Source: an uncultured Lachnospiraceae bacterium (GTDB lineage: Bacteria > Bacillota > Clostridia > Lachnospirales > Lachnospiraceae). From it: DNA of 64,000 nucleotides. Shown piece after piece: positions 25,978-34,990 of the stretch. Position numbers and translations under genes: made by a program. Position 1 is the first letter of the stretch, and each line of letters starts with the position of its first letter. Location of the stretch: positions 62,001 to 126,000 of the forward strand of contig CAMUMG010000007.1 of assembly GCA_947089905.1 (NCBI GenBank), read 5' to 3'. The notes under the pieces were generated by a model. The model saw only the letters and a list, made by a program, of their open reading frames with translations, did not search any database and had not been told where the DNA came from.

Positions 25978-27282
25978 CTAGAGAATTTGATAATCTGTTA
26001 AAAGCCAGCCAGCTTCTGATGCTGGATAAATTTTTCCACACTCACTACATTTTTTTCCCCATTCCATTTGAAATTTTGCTCCACAACTAGGACAATATGC
26101 CCCTAAGTGAAGTTGTCTTGCCTGTTTACACTCTTTACTACAACTCATTGTAATCTGTAAAAGTTCCCGCTTTTTTTTCACCTTTTCCTGCTCTAATATA
26201 AAAAGTTCCATTTGAACTTCTGTCTGAATTGTATAACAATTTTCAGAAACATATAAGTTTTTAAAATCTGTCTTTTTCACAAAACAATCTATAACATTCT
26301 GATAAATTAGTGGAATTTCTATCTGGTGAAAGAGAAATAATTCATATTCTTTTGGGGACTGGGCAAAATGAATGATTTGTAATATATTTCCTAGATAACC
26401 TAAGAATAATTCTACCGAAAAAGAACTATCCCATTTTCGCATCTCTTTTTCTAGTTCTTGTGGTAATTTTGAATTTTCTTTTCTCAATAAATAGTGCTGT
26501 AATTTATTTGTATAGCGAAAAAGATTTTTTAACAATAATACTGATGTAAATGCTATACAACTCCAAAGTCCAAAACTAAGCATACTAAAAAGTATAATAA
26601 AACCAAGTCCATGATTTTGAGAAATTATAAAAAGCTCTCTAACAAATCCTATTGACCCTACTCCTATAGCTACTATTTTTGCAAGCCAATCTATCATTTC
26701 ATCATATGCCTGTCTAGCGGTCTGATCGGTATACTCAATTCCAAATGCCGCAATTTTTTGTTCTAAATCTTCTGGATATATAGAAGTATTACAATAACTA
26801 CATGTGATTTCACCATATTCTTTGATTCGAACATTTTTTTTGCCACAGAATGGACAGATATCTCTTTTTTGACGAATAACACTATATCTAGCAGTATCTT
26901 CACAATACCCTTCATATAATAAAATTCCATCCTGTATATATGTCTTCTTTAGCCAGACAGATTCTTTAGCAACTGCAATGAAATATTTTTGATCTGTTAA
27001 ATAATTAATAAAATAGTTAGATTTCCCCACCCAAGGCATTAAAAATTCTGGTTCTATTTTTATTCCTAATATACGAAGGCGTTTTTTATGTAGATGTAGT
27101 ACATAAAAATATCCTTGTGTTGTCTGAAATTCCAATGTATTTTTTTTCCCTGAAAAGTAATTAATATAATCATTTTGAAACTTTAAAATTCTATGCTTTA
27201 TAGATAAATTTTCTAGTTCCTTCTTTTTATCTATCTCTCCCCAATTTAATTTTTCTTCTTTTACTTGAATCGAAATTTCCAT
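25978..27282 (-). CDS. Zinc-ribbon membrane protein of unknown function
   Basis: 434 residues. Two CxxC pairs form a zinc ribbon at C143/C146/C161/C164 and another at C397/C400/C412/C415. A central hydrophobic region (about 200-255) gives two membrane helices. The segment WDSSFSVELFLGYLGNILQI (285-304) faintly resembles Tim44-like domains, but I cannot confirm this. It may be co-transcribed with the VanZ-RDD gene 119 bases downstream. Real gene by length, start context and composition; function not recognised. Confidence 0.75.
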   Translation of the reverse strand: MEISIQVKEEKLNWGEIDKKKELENLSIKHRILKFQNDYINYFSGKKNTLEFQTTQGYFYVLHLHKKRLRILGIKIEPEFLMPWVGKSNYFINYLTDQKYFIAVAKESVWLKKTYIQDGILLYEGYCEDTARYSVIRQKRDICPFCGKKNVRIKEYGEITCSYCNTSIYPEDLEQKIAAFGIEYTDQTARQAYDEMIDWLAKIVAIGVGSIGFVRELFIISQNHGLGFIILFSMLSFGLWSCIAFTSVLLLKNLFRYTNKLQHYLLRKENSKLPQELEKEMRKWDSSFSVELFLGYLGNILQIIHFAQSPKEYELFLFHQIEIPLIYQNVIDCFVKKTDFKNLYVSENCYTIQTEVQMELFILEQEKVKKKRELLQITMSCSKECKQARQLHLGAYCPSCGAKFQMEWGKKCSECGKIYPASEAGWLLTDYQIL

Positions 27283-27361
27283 TATTTTTTACACCCGCTA
27301 TTTTGAAAAAATTTTTTCAATCCATTATATACTAAATCCTTTCTATTTTCTAGTATATTTT

Positions 27362-27413
27362 AAAAAAATGCAGGAAATAAAATCAAAAAAGATTTTACTT
27401 CCTGCATTTTTTT
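27362..27413 (-). terminator. Terminator of the SDR gene
   Basis: Stem built from AAAAAAATGCAGGAA and TTCCTGCATTTTTTT with an inner TAAAATC/GATTTTA; begins three bases past the SDR stop codon. Confidence 0.85.
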
Positions 27414-27415
27414 AA

Positions 27416-28213
27416 CTATAAATTATTTTGATTCTTTCTTTTAGAAAAATTTTCTATCCACTCCATTCCCCAAAGTATAAAACGATGAGGAAATAGTTTT
27501 GCAAAAACTCTTAAAGTACGAATTTCTCCTCTGTAAATAGAAAGTTCTCTTCCCTTTTTTATATCATCTAGTGCTTTTTCTACTACTTTTTGTGGTTGTG
27601 CAAGAAAACAGTCTTTATACCAAGCCTGATAACCTGTTTTTTCTGCAATATGAAAAAAGTCCGTATTAACTGGTCCGGGGCATACTGTTGTAACAGAAAT
27701 TCCTCTCCTTTTTATCTCAGAACGCAACGCTCTTGAAAAACTTAGTACATAGGCTTTTGTTGCTGCATAGACTGCAAAATGAAGCACAGGAAAAAAAGAA
27801 GCGATAGATCCCATATTCACAATATGACTTCCACTTTTCATATATTTGATACACTCTTTCGATAAAAACGTAAGTGCTATGCAGTTTAAGCGAATCATAT
27901 CCAGTTGCTCTTCCTCTTTCATTCGTGTTACTTCTCCTACTTTTCCAAAACCTGCACAGTTGACTAAAAACCGGATCTGCGGCTGTTCTTTATATAACAA
28001 TTCCTTGATAGACTGTATTTCTTCCTGTTTCGTCAAATCTGACTCTATTATTTTTATAGGAATAGAAATTTCTTCTTCCACTTGGATCAATCTTTCTTTT
28101 CTTCTTGCAATCAGCCAAATTTCATCTAACTTTTGATAACATTTACTAATCTGAAGTGCAAACTCTTTTCCAATTCCGGAAGAAGCTCCTGTAATTAGAG
28201 CAATTTTTTTCAT
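27416..28213 (-). CDS. Short-chain dehydrogenase/reductase
   Basis: 265-residue classical SDR. Cofactor motif TGASSGIG (8-15), NCAGF (NNAG-type), the catalytic serine region VNMGSIASF, and YAATKAYVLSFSRAL with the Tyr-x-x-x-Lys pair are all present, followed by CPGPVNTDF. The absence of an acidic residue at the end of beta-2 (IARRKERL) favours NADP(H). Substrate unknown. Follows the NUDIX gene by 33 bases with its own SD, so the two are likely co-transcribed. Confidence 0.9.
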   Translation of the reverse strand: MKKIALITGASSGIGKEFALQISKCYQKLDEIWLIARRKERLIQVEEEISIPIKIIESDLTKQEEIQSIKELLYKEQPQIRFLVNCAGFGKVGEVTRMKEEEQLDMIRLNCIALTFLSKECIKYMKSGSHIVNMGSIASFFPVLHFAVYAATKAYVLSFSRALRSEIKRRGISVTTVCPGPVNTDFFHIAEKTGYQAWYKDCFLAQPQKVVEKALDDIKKGRELSIYRGEIRTLRVFAKLFPHRFILWGMEWIENFSKRKNQNNL

Positions 28214-28246
28214 GGAATTCTCTCCTTTCCAACATATGGATCTTTA

Positions 28247-28750
28247 TTATTTCCATGTTATTCCTCCAATATAATCCATAAGCCAATCAAAATATTGATA
28301 TTTATGAAAACTTCCCTGAGCCATCATTTTCTTAATCTGAGCAGATTCTATCCATTTTGCTTGTGCTACTTCTTCCTTTTGTAATTTTAAATCTTTTTCC
28401 GATACTTCTGAGCGAATGATCCAAACTGCATTAAAACTGTCATGCCGTTTTAAAATGGCAAAAAGTTGTGCATCTTCTTTTTGTATCTGTATTCCCAATT
28501 CCTCGTTTAATTCTCTTTGACAGGCCTGCCAAGCATCTTCTCCATTTAGTGCTGAACCTCCAGTAACTGCCCAACATCCCGGAAACCACTCTACTGTATC
28601 ACTTCGCTTTTGAACAAGAATCTGTTTTTGTCGATTAATTGGGAAAATGTGAACTACCAGATGATACTCTCCTTCTTTTAGTTGTTTTCCACGTTCATGC
28701 AGCCTACCAGTCTTTTGAAAACAGGCATCATAAATATCCCATAGTTCCAC
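28247..28750 (-). CDS. NUDIX hydrolase
   Basis: 167 residues from GTG 28750, which has AAGGAG eight bases upstream; an upstream in-frame start at 28777 would place this SD inside the gene. A perfect Nudix box, GxxxxxExxxxxxxRELxEELGI, is read in GSALNGEDAWQACQRELNEE. The N-terminal ELWDIYDACFQKTGRLHERG is the form seen in isopentenyl-diphosphate-isomerase-like NUDIX proteins, which are mostly of unknown substrate. Ten bases... separate nothing but its stop from citrate synthase upstream, so it probably belongs to that transcript. Confidence 0.9.
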   Translation of the reverse strand: MELWDIYDACFQKTGRLHERGKQLKEGEYHLVVHIFPINRQKQILVQKRSDTVEWFPGCWAVTGGSALNGEDAWQACQRELNEELGIQIQKEDAQLFAILKRHDSFNAVWIIRSEVSEKDLKLQKEEVAQAKWIESAQIKKMMAQGSFHKYQYFDWLMDYIGGITWK

Positions 28751-28786
28751 GATTTTTTCTCCTTCCGCAAAAACCAAAGAATACTA

Positions 28787-30160
28787 TCATTCTACAATAG
28801 GAGTTCGTTCCTTTAAATTTAAATACTCTCTTCTTGGTGCAACATTTTTATAGGCAGGACGAATGATTTTTTCTGCACTTACAATTTCTTCTAGTCTATG
28901 AGCACTCCATCCAACAATTCTAGCAATAGCAAACATCGGAGTATACAATTCTACTGGAAGTCCTAACATGCGATAAACAAATCCACTGTAGAAATCGACA
29001 TTGGTATTAACACCCTTATAAATACGTCTTTCTTTTGCAATAAGTTTTGGAGCTAATTTTTCCACTGTCATATAAAGCTGGAATTCTTTGGATTCTCCTT
29101 TTTCCTCTGCAAGTTGTTCAACAAATTTTTTAAAGATCTCCGCTCTTGGATCAGAAACAGAATATACTGCATGACCAATTCCATAAATTAACCCTGACTG
29201 ATCGAATTCTTTCTTTTGTAGTAGTCCTGAGAGATATCCTGAAATCCTCTCTTCATCTTCCCAGTCTGAAATTTTTTGTTTGAGATCTTCAAACATCTGC
29301 ATTACTTTAATATTTGCTCCACCGTGTCTTGGACCTTTTAAAGACGCTAGTGCAGCCGCCATTACCGAATACGTATCTGTTCCAGAAGAGGTAACTACCC
29401 TTGTTGTAAAGGAAGAGTTATTACCACCTCCATGTTCCATATGCAGTACCAATGCTAAATCCAAAACCGCAGCCTCTATTTGGGTATATTTTTGATCTGG
29501 GCGTAGCATTGACAAAATATTTTCTGCTGTAGAAAGTTCTGGATTTGGTTGATGAATAAACAGACTGTTTCCAACACTGTGACTATAGGCATTATAACTA
29601 TAAACAGATAACATTGGAAATTGACTAATTAAATTTAGACACTGTCTCATGACATTTGAAATAGAAGTATCTTCTGCTTTGTCATCATAGGAATATAAAG
29701 TCAAAACACTCTTTGCCAAAGAAATCATTAAATTTTCTGCTGGTGCTTTCATAATAACATCCCGACAAAAATTTTGAGGGAGTGTTCGGCGTTGTCCAAG
29801 TTCTTTTTTAAATTCTTCTAATCCACAAATCTCTGGCAGCTCTCCAAATAATAGAAGATATGTTATTTCCTCAAATCCAAACCTATGTTCTGTCAAAAAT
29901 CCTCTCGTTAGATCTTTTACATTATATCCACGATAAAACAGTTCACCAGGGCACGGAACTTCTTCTCCATCTACAACCTTTTTCGCATAAACTTCTGAGA
30001 TATTTGTCAGACCAGCCATAACTCCTTTACCATTTAAGTCCCTTAATCCCCTTTTTACATCGAACTTACGGTATAATTCTTCATCCACCTTATTTCTTTT
30101 CACGCAAATTTCTGACAACCGCTGTACCTGCGGCGTAATTTGAAAAATAACTTCTTCCAT
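28787..30160 (-). CDS. gltA: Citrate synthase
   Basis: 457 residues from ATG 30160 (AGGAGG eight bases upstream). Condenses oxaloacetate and acetyl-CoA to citrate. Active-site regions are recognised: DLALVLHMEHGGGNNSSFT (first His), LKGPRHGGANIKVM (CoA/oxaloacetate His), and YGIGHAVYSVSDPRAEIFKK; the final Arg is in YSGFVYRMLGLP. In a fermentative Firmicute this likely feeds glutamate synthesis. No aconitase or IDH genes nearby. Own promoter at 30201-30230. Confidence 0.94.
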   Translation of the reverse strand: MEEVIFQITPQVQRLSEICVKRNKVDEELYRKFDVKRGLRDLNGKGVMAGLTNISEVYAKKVVDGEEVPCPGELFYRGYNVKDLTRGFLTEHRFGFEEITYLLLFGELPEICGLEEFKKELGQRRTLPQNFCRDVIMKAPAENLMISLAKSVLTLYSYDDKAEDTSISNVMRQCLNLISQFPMLSVYSYNAYSHSVGNSLFIHQPNPELSTAENILSMLRPDQKYTQIEAAVLDLALVLHMEHGGGNNSSFTTRVVTSSGTDTYSVMAAALASLKGPRHGGANIKVMQMFEDLKQKISDWEDEERISGYLSGLLQKKEFDQSGLIYGIGHAVYSVSDPRAEIFKKFVEQLAEEKGESKEFQLYMTVEKLAPKLIAKERRIYKGVNTNVDFYSGFVYRMLGLPVELYTPMFAIARIVGWSAHRLEEIVSAEKIIRPAYKNVAPRREYLNLKERTPIVE

Positions 30161-30200
30161 CCGCACTTCCTCCTGTTATGATTATTTATTACATGAAATT

Positions 30201-30230
30201 ACTATACTGAAAAAAAGCTATGCTTGTCAA
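30201..30230 (-). promoter_or_regulatory. Sigma-A promoter of the citrate synthase gene
   Basis: Minus strand TTGACA (30230-30225), 18-base spacer, TATAGT (30206-30201), about 40 bases before the start codon. Confidence 0.7.
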
Positions 30231-30260
30231 GAAAAACTTTCCTAAAGGCTAATCTCTTCT

Positions 30261-31724
30261 TTATTTCTCATTGTGATTATTTGCATTTAAGTTATCTAAT
30301 AGTGCACATTTAATCTGATATAATTCATTAGAAAGATCTACATAAACTTCATGAGGATTAATAAGACGCCTTGTTTCGTCCCATAAAGTATTTAGTTCTT
30401 TTGCACAATATTCTTTTATTTCCATCACAGATGGAGATTCATATACACATATTCCATTTTCAAAAATAGGAAGTAAAATTTCCCGCATTTTATAAGTTCC
30501 TGCTGGAAGATATGTTTTTTTCCAAGTGGCAAGAGGATCAAAGAGCATAAGTGGATTATCTTCTGAATATTTTTCCTCTGCCAATGCAATTAAATCTGCT
30601 TTGATCTTACCGCTTTCTTTTAAGTATACACGATATACTGTTTTATTTCCCGGATTTGTAATTTTCCACTGATTTTCACTCAATTTAATTTTTGGTACAA
30701 AGATTCCATCTTTTTTAACTGCTGCAAGTTTATAAACTCCTCCAAAGGCAGGACAGTCTTTAGAAGTAATTAAATTGGTTCCTACGCCCCAAGAATCTAT
30801 CGCCGCTTTTTGTGTCTTTAAAGAATCGATTAAATACTCATCAAGATCACTAGATGCACAAATTGATGCTTCTTTGAATCCAGCATTATCTAACATCTTT
30901 CTCGCCTGTTTTGAAAGATATGCTAAATCGCCACTGTCTAAACGAATCCCATACTTTTTCGGCATCCGATCTGCATCCTTTAATTCTTGAAAAACTCGAA
31001 TCGCATTTGGCACACCAGAACGAAGTGTATCATACGTATCTACCAGTAAAGTGGCATTATTTGGATAGAGCTCTGCATATTTTCGAAATGCAGTTAGCTC
31101 ATCTTCAAAACTCATAATCCAACTGTGGGCATGTGTGCCTAATGCTGGCACATCAAACATCTTTGCACATAATACATTACTTGTCCCTGCACAGCCTCCT
31201 ATGACTGCTGCCCTTGCACCATACGTTCCTGCATCTGGTCCTTGGGCACGACGCAGTCCAAACTCCATAACTGCATCGCCATGTGCTGCAAAACACACAC
31301 GAGAGGCTTTCGTTGCAATTAAACTTTGATGATTGATAATTGTTAAAATTGCAGTTTCTACTAACTGTGCTTCCATGATTGGTGCAATCACTTTTACTAA
31401 TGGTTCCATTGGAAATACAACTGTGCCTTCTGGAATTGCATAAATACTTCCAGTAAAATGAAACTGCCTTAAATAGTCTAAGAAATCCTCATCAAATATA
31501 GATAAACTTCTCAGATATGCAATATCTTCTTCTCCAAAATGAAGATTTTTAATATAATCGATTACCTGATCTAGTCCACAACAAATAGCGTAACCACTTC
31601 CAGATGGATTGGTGCGATAAAATACATCAAAAATAACGGTTGGATTGGAATGATTTTTAAAATATCCCTGCATCATAGTCAGTTCATAAAAATCTGTTAA
31701 TAATGTTAGATTTTGATCTGTCAT
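30261..31724 (-). CDS. pncB: Nicotinate phosphoribosyltransferase
   Basis: 487 residues from ATG 31724; salvages nicotinate to NaMN using PRPP and ATP. Start MTDQNLTLLTDFYELTMMQG, the FRRAQGPDAGTYGARA-type loop (EFGLRRAQGPDAGTYGARAA), GTHAHSWIMSF with the phosphorylated His, and RLDSGDLAYLS are diagnostic of the long Gram-positive form. SD is AGAAATGAGG (31740-31731); its ATG is in frame 12 bases upstream but is read as SD. Follows proS by 98 bases with no promoter seen between, so it may be in the proS transcript. Confidence 0.95.
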   Translation of the reverse strand: MTDQNLTLLTDFYELTMMQGYFKNHSNPTVIFDVFYRTNPSGSGYAICCGLDQVIDYIKNLHFGEEDIAYLRSLSIFDEDFLDYLRQFHFTGSIYAIPEGTVVFPMEPLVKVIAPIMEAQLVETAILTIINHQSLIATKASRVCFAAHGDAVMEFGLRRAQGPDAGTYGARAAVIGGCAGTSNVLCAKMFDVPALGTHAHSWIMSFEDELTAFRKYAELYPNNATLLVDTYDTLRSGVPNAIRVFQELKDADRMPKKYGIRLDSGDLAYLSKQARKMLDNAGFKEASICASSDLDEYLIDSLKTQKAAIDSWGVGTNLITSKDCPAFGGVYKLAAVKKDGIFVPKIKLSENQWKITNPGNKTVYRVYLKESGKIKADLIALAEEKYSEDNPLMLFDPLATWKKTYLPAGTYKMREILLPIFENGICVYESPSVMEIKEYCAKELNTLWDETRRLINPHEVYVDLSNELYQIKCALLDNLNANNHNEK

Positions 31725-31730
31725 GAATAA

Positions 31731-31804
31731 CCTCATTTCTGCGCTGCCTTACTCTATGAGTTTTTGTCTTCCAAGTTTGTGTATGCAGCGCAGACACAAA
31801 CTTG
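31731..31804 (-). promoter_or_regulatory. Structured RNA leader of pncB
   Basis: Minus-strand RNA: CAAGTTTGTGT (31804-31794) pairs with ACACAAACTTG (31782-31772), 11 perfect pairs with an 11-base loop. The loop sequence CTGCGCTGC (31793-31785) is complementary over nine bases to GCAGCGCAG (31747-31739), whose last two bases are the first two of the SD decamer AGAAATGAGG. The pairings can form a partial pseudoknot or be mutually exclusive. No T-run follows, so it is not a terminator. Confidence 0.55.
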
Positions 31805-31822
31805 TTTTTTTAAATGCAAAAA

Positions 31823-33262
31823 TTAATATGCCTTTCCCCAATATACTAGACTTTTTGCTTTTTTCCCACAACAGATACAAGTATCTGAAATCATTTCCTG
31901 TTTAAATGGTATACAGCGTGAAGTTGCGCCTGTCTTTTCTTTTATTTCATCCTCGCAGGCCCTCTCACCACACCACATAGCTTTTACAAATCCCGGTTTT
32001 TCAGCAGTTATCTTAGCGAAACTTTCCATATCTTTTGCTTCGTAAGTATGGGCATCTCTATGAACTGTTGCCCGCTTTAGCATATCCTTTTGAATTTTCT
32101 CTAATAATTCTGTAATTGCCTGTGGTATTTCGTCAATAGAAACGATCTGTTTTTCTCTGGTATCCCGCCGAACTAATACTGCTTGGTTTGCCTTTAAATC
32201 CTTCGGTCCAATTTCAACACGAACTGGAATTCCTCTCATTTCCTGTTCTGCAAATTTATAGCCCGGGCTTTTATCTGTATCATCTACTTTTACACGAATC
32301 GCCATTTTATTCAGTTCTTCTTTTATTTCATATGCCTTTTCTAAAATACCTTCCTTTTTTTGCTGAATTGGAATAATCGCAACTTGAACTGGTGCAATTT
32401 TTGGAGGAAGTACCAAGCCACTGTTATCTCCATGTACCATAATAATCGCACCAATAATACGGGTACTCATACCAAAAGATGTCTGATGGACATAGGAAAG
32501 AGTATTTTCCTTATCTGTATATTGAACTCCAAACGCCTTGGCAAATCCATCTCCAAAGTTATGGCTTGTTCCAGACTGAAGTGCCTTTCCATCGTGCATT
32601 AAAGCCTCTATTGTATAAGTAGCTTCTGCCCCTGCAAATTTTTCTTTATCTGTTTTTTGTCCACGAATCATTGGAATAGCTAAAATCTCTTCGCAAAAAT
32701 CAGCATATACATTTAGCATCTGAATTGTTCGTTCTTGTGCCTCCTTTGCAGTAGCATGTGCAGTATGTCCCTCCTGCCACAAAAATTCTGTAGTCCGTAA
32801 AAATGGTCTTGTAGTTTTTTCCCAGCGTACTACAGAACACCATTGATTATAAACTTTTGGCAAATCTCGATAGGAATGGATTATTTTTGCATATAAATCA
32901 CAAAACAGGGTTTCTGAGGTTGGTCGTACACAAAGACGTTCTGTCAGTTGCTCTCCGCCACCATGTGTTACCCAAGCAACCTCTGGAGCAAAACCTTCAA
33001 CATGATCTTTTTCTTTATTTAACAACCCCTCTGGAATAAACATTGGAAGCTGTACATTTTCAACTCCTGTTTTTTTAAACCTTTCATTCAATTCTTTTTG
33101 GATATTTTCCCAGAGTGCATATCCAGCCGGAAGCAAAATCATACAACCTTTCACATTGGAGTATTCTGTGAGCTCTGCCTTTTTTACTACATCTGTATAC
33201 CACTGGGCAAAGTCCTCTTCCATCGCAGTAATGGATTCTACTAATTTTTTCTCGTCCGCCAT
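31823..33262 (-). CDS. proS: Prolyl-tRNA synthetase (archaeal/eukaryote-like short form)
   Basis: 479 residues from ATG 33262. Class II motifs are seen ([55 protein letters not shown]). It has no INS editing domain and ends with the C-terminal zinc-binding-like tail [18 protein letters not shown], both typical of the ProS type. SD is AGAAATGAGG (33277-33268), whose ATG is out of frame, fixing the start. Controlled by a proline-specific T-box leader upstream. Confidence 0.96.
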   Translation of the reverse strand: MADEKKLVESITAMEEDFAQWYTDVVKKAELTEYSNVKGCMILLPAGYALWENIQKELNERFKKTGVENVQLPMFIPEGLLNKEKDHVEGFAPEVAWVTHGGGEQLTERLCVRPTSETLFCDLYAKIIHSYRDLPKVYNQWCSVVRWEKTTRPFLRTTEFLWQEGHTAHATAKEAQERTIQMLNVYADFCEEILAIPMIRGQKTDKEKFAGAEATYTIEALMHDGKALQSGTSHNFGDGFAKAFGVQYTDKENTLSYVHQTSFGMSTRIIGAIIMVHGDNSGLVLPPKIAPVQVAIIPIQQKKEGILEKAYEIKEELNKMAIRVKVDDTDKSPGYKFAEQEMRGIPVRVEIGPKDLKANQAVLVRRDTREKQIVSIDEIPQAITELLEKIQKDMLKRATVHRDAHTYEAKDMESFAKITAEKPGFVKAMWCGERACEDEIKEKTGATSRCIPFKQEMISDTCICCGKKAKSLVYWGKAY

Positions 33263-33267
33263 AATCT

Positions 33268-33328
33268 CCTCATTTCTGCACTGCAATTTTTTTACTGCTC
33301 TGGGCAAGCAGTGCACTCTCAAAGCAGC
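33268..33328 (-). promoter_or_regulatory. Structured RNA element between the T-box and proS
   Basis: Minus-strand RNA: CTGCTTTG (33327-33320) pairs with CAGAGCAG (33302-33295). Within that loop TGCACTGC (33315-33308) is complementary over eight bases to GCAGTGCA (33284-33277), which abuts the SD decamer. The linker before it is TAAAAAAATT. An alternative local hairpin ACTGCT/AGCAGT competes. Lies downstream of the T-box terminator, so it would act on translation rather than on termination. Confidence 0.5.
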
Positions 33329-33342
33329 TTTTCTTTTAAAAT

Positions 33343-33600
33343 AAAAAAGTCCCTTTAAAATAAAGGGACCGAATACACTTTTTTCGGCGGTGCCACCCTG
33401 ATTAATAACAGTTAAGACTGTTATTCTCTCTTCTTTCTGATAACGTCAGAATAACGCCATACTTTCGTATGGAAGCTCCAAGGCAGGTTCTATGTCATTT
33501 GCTAAGGAATCTTTCAGCCAAAGGATTCCCTCTCTTTATAGTAATTTGACATATACTAATCCTCTTCTCAGCCGCAGATAAAATATCATACATTTTCTTG
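33343..33600 (-). promoter_or_regulatory. T-box leader for proS (specifier CCU, proline)
   Basis: Contains the T-box core AGGGTGGCACCGCC (33399-33386), the stem I end AACCTGCCTTGGAG in which CCT (33487-33485) is the likely proline specifier, and a terminator GTCCCTTT/AAAGGGAC followed by six T (33369-33343). Uncharged tRNA-Pro should stabilise the antiterminator and allow proS transcription. Confidence 0.92.
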
Positions 33601-33629
33601 ATTTTAGAATTTTAAACGCCATTTGTCAA
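33601..33629 (-). promoter_or_regulatory. Sigma-A promoter of the proS T-box transcript
   Basis: Minus strand TTGACA (33629-33624), 17-base spacer, TAAAAT (33606-33601), immediately before the T-box leader. Confidence 0.8.
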
Positions 33630-33645
33630 GTGGAAAAAATAAATT

Positions 33646-34686
33646 TTAACTTTTCTCTTCTGAAGTACGATTAATAGTACGTAAAATGACAAATCCAAGC
33701 GGTCCTAAGAAAAATCCCCAGATACCAAAAAGTTGTACTCCTAAATACATAGCTATCATAGAATAAATGGGAGGAATTCCAAGTTTACCCCCTAATAATT
33801 TAGGTTCAAGAAATTCCCGAATTAATTGACATACTACAAATAGTGTTGCTAAGACTGCGACAGAAAAAAAATCCTTTGTCAATAATTCAATTAAAATCCA
33901 AGGTCCTAAAATAAGACCTAATCCTAAAACAGGAAAAGCATCGAAAAGTGCCATTGCAATTCCAAAAATAAGGGCATAGGGATTGCCAATCAAAAAAAGT
34001 GCAATCGAACAGAGTGCTGCGATAATTCCCATAATAATGAATTGAGTTTTTAAATAGGCAATTCCTGTTTCAGAAAGCTGTTTTGTAATGCGGTGAACTT
34101 CTGGATAAAACTCGGAACGTTTTAATCCCTTTTTATATTCCTCCATATCCTTAATCCAAAGCAAAACAGAGGTCAAAGTAATTATAATGGTTCCTGCTGC
34201 AACAGCAATACCCGCCGCAAATTTTAAGGTATGTCTTGTCATAGCAGGCAGAAACTTTTCTCTAATCTGTATTCCTACACTTTCCATTCCTGCAGAAAAA
34301 CTTTCAAAGATTGTTCCTTCTGGAAGTCGAAAGAATCGATCACATCCACAACAGATTCCTTCTACCTGTGTCTGTAAGTATTCTTGGTAAATTGGAAAAT
34401 TTCTAAAAAACTCTGATAGTTGATTTATAAACATCTGCCCTAAAAAATAAATGCCACTTCCTGCGCCTACTAATAAGATAAGTAATCCAACTGCCCCTCC
34501 TGCCATAAGAGGAATATGCAGATATCGATGTAAAATGGCAGCAAAAGGTCTTAAAATCCACGCAATAAAGTAAGCAAATATAAAGGGTAAAAATAGTGGA
34601 AGAAGATACCGAAATCCAAGATATACCGCTGCTATACTAATAATCCAACACAATATCTTTTTTTGACGTTTTGTCAAATATTCCAT
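33646..34686 (-). CDS. AI-2E family permease (YtvI-like)
   Basis: 346 residues from ATG 34686 (GGAGG eight bases upstream; a GTG at 34695 overlaps that SD). Seven to eight membrane segments in the UPF0118/AI-2E pattern: two at the start (IISIAAVYLGFRYLLPLFLP), a soluble helix region (80-160), then paired helices with the conserved DAFPVLGLGLILGPW and LEPKLLGGKLGIPP. YtvI is a sporulation-associated member; other members export small molecules or are Na+/H+ antiporters. Substrate unknown. Confidence 0.88.
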   Translation of the reverse strand: MEYLTKRQKKILCWIISIAAVYLGFRYLLPLFLPFIFAYFIAWILRPFAAILHRYLHIPLMAGGAVGLLILLVGAGSGIYFLGQMFINQLSEFFRNFPIYQEYLQTQVEGICCGCDRFFRLPEGTIFESFSAGMESVGIQIREKFLPAMTRHTLKFAAGIAVAAGTIIITLTSVLLWIKDMEEYKKGLKRSEFYPEVHRITKQLSETGIAYLKTQFIIMGIIAALCSIALFLIGNPYALIFGIAMALFDAFPVLGLGLILGPWILIELLTKDFFSVAVLATLFVVCQLIREFLEPKLLGGKLGIPPIYSMIAMYLGVQLFGIWGFFLGPLGFVILRTINRTSEEKS

Positions 34687-34816
34687 TCGGTTCACCTCCG
34701 GATTTTTAATAATGTTATTATTTTGTTCCGGACAGTGTTATTTCATAAGGGAAAATTTTATGTAAAAATGGTACTTTTCTGTCAGATTGTCTTATTCTTG
34801 AAAAATTTTTAGAATA

Positions 34817-34858
34817 CAAAATGTACCGATATGCTTGGATATAAGCAATATCGGTACA
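34817..34858 (-). terminator. Intrinsic terminator of a short leader or small RNA
   Basis: Minus strand hairpin TGTACCGATATTGCTT / AAGCATATCGGTACA (one bulged T, 34858-34822) followed by TTTTGTATTC. Lies about 135 bases upstream of the permease start. Confidence 0.75.
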
Positions 34859-34928
34859 TGCTGCGACATCCCGTGTTCTGTAGTAACGAGAATACCATTG
34901 GCGTTTTTAGAACTTCTCCTATATTCTC
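34822..34928 (-). ncRNA. Candidate small RNA / riboswitch-like leader
   Basis: An RNA of about 110 bases starting just after a promoter at 34957-34929. GAGAATA (34928-34922) pairs with TATTCTC (34894-34888), and GTTCT (34913-34909) inside that loop pairs with AGAAC (34879-34875) outside it, giving an H-type pseudoknot; a terminator hairpin follows. I do not recognise a known riboswitch class. It could be a terminated leader of the permease gene or an independent sRNA. Together with flanks it fills the 304-base gap between the permease and the Cmk-like gene. Confidence 0.45.
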
Positions 34929-34957
34929 ATTTTACCACATATTTCAAAATAGATCAA
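34929..34957 (-). promoter_or_regulatory. Sigma-A promoter of the candidate sRNA/leader
   Basis: Minus strand TTGATC (34957-34952), 17-base spacer, TAAAAT (34934-34929). Confidence 0.6.
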
Positions 34958-34990
34958 GTAAAAAAGGAAAAAAATAAAAAATTTTTCATT

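Noticed and set aside
31772-31804. pncB leader hairpin as a terminator of proS
   Set aside because: Strong stem but no T-run follows it on the minus strand.
34822-34928. Known riboswitch classes (c-di-GMP, fluoride, preQ1, ZTP) at this leader
   Set aside because: None of the conserved cores I know is present; left as an unclassified candidate.
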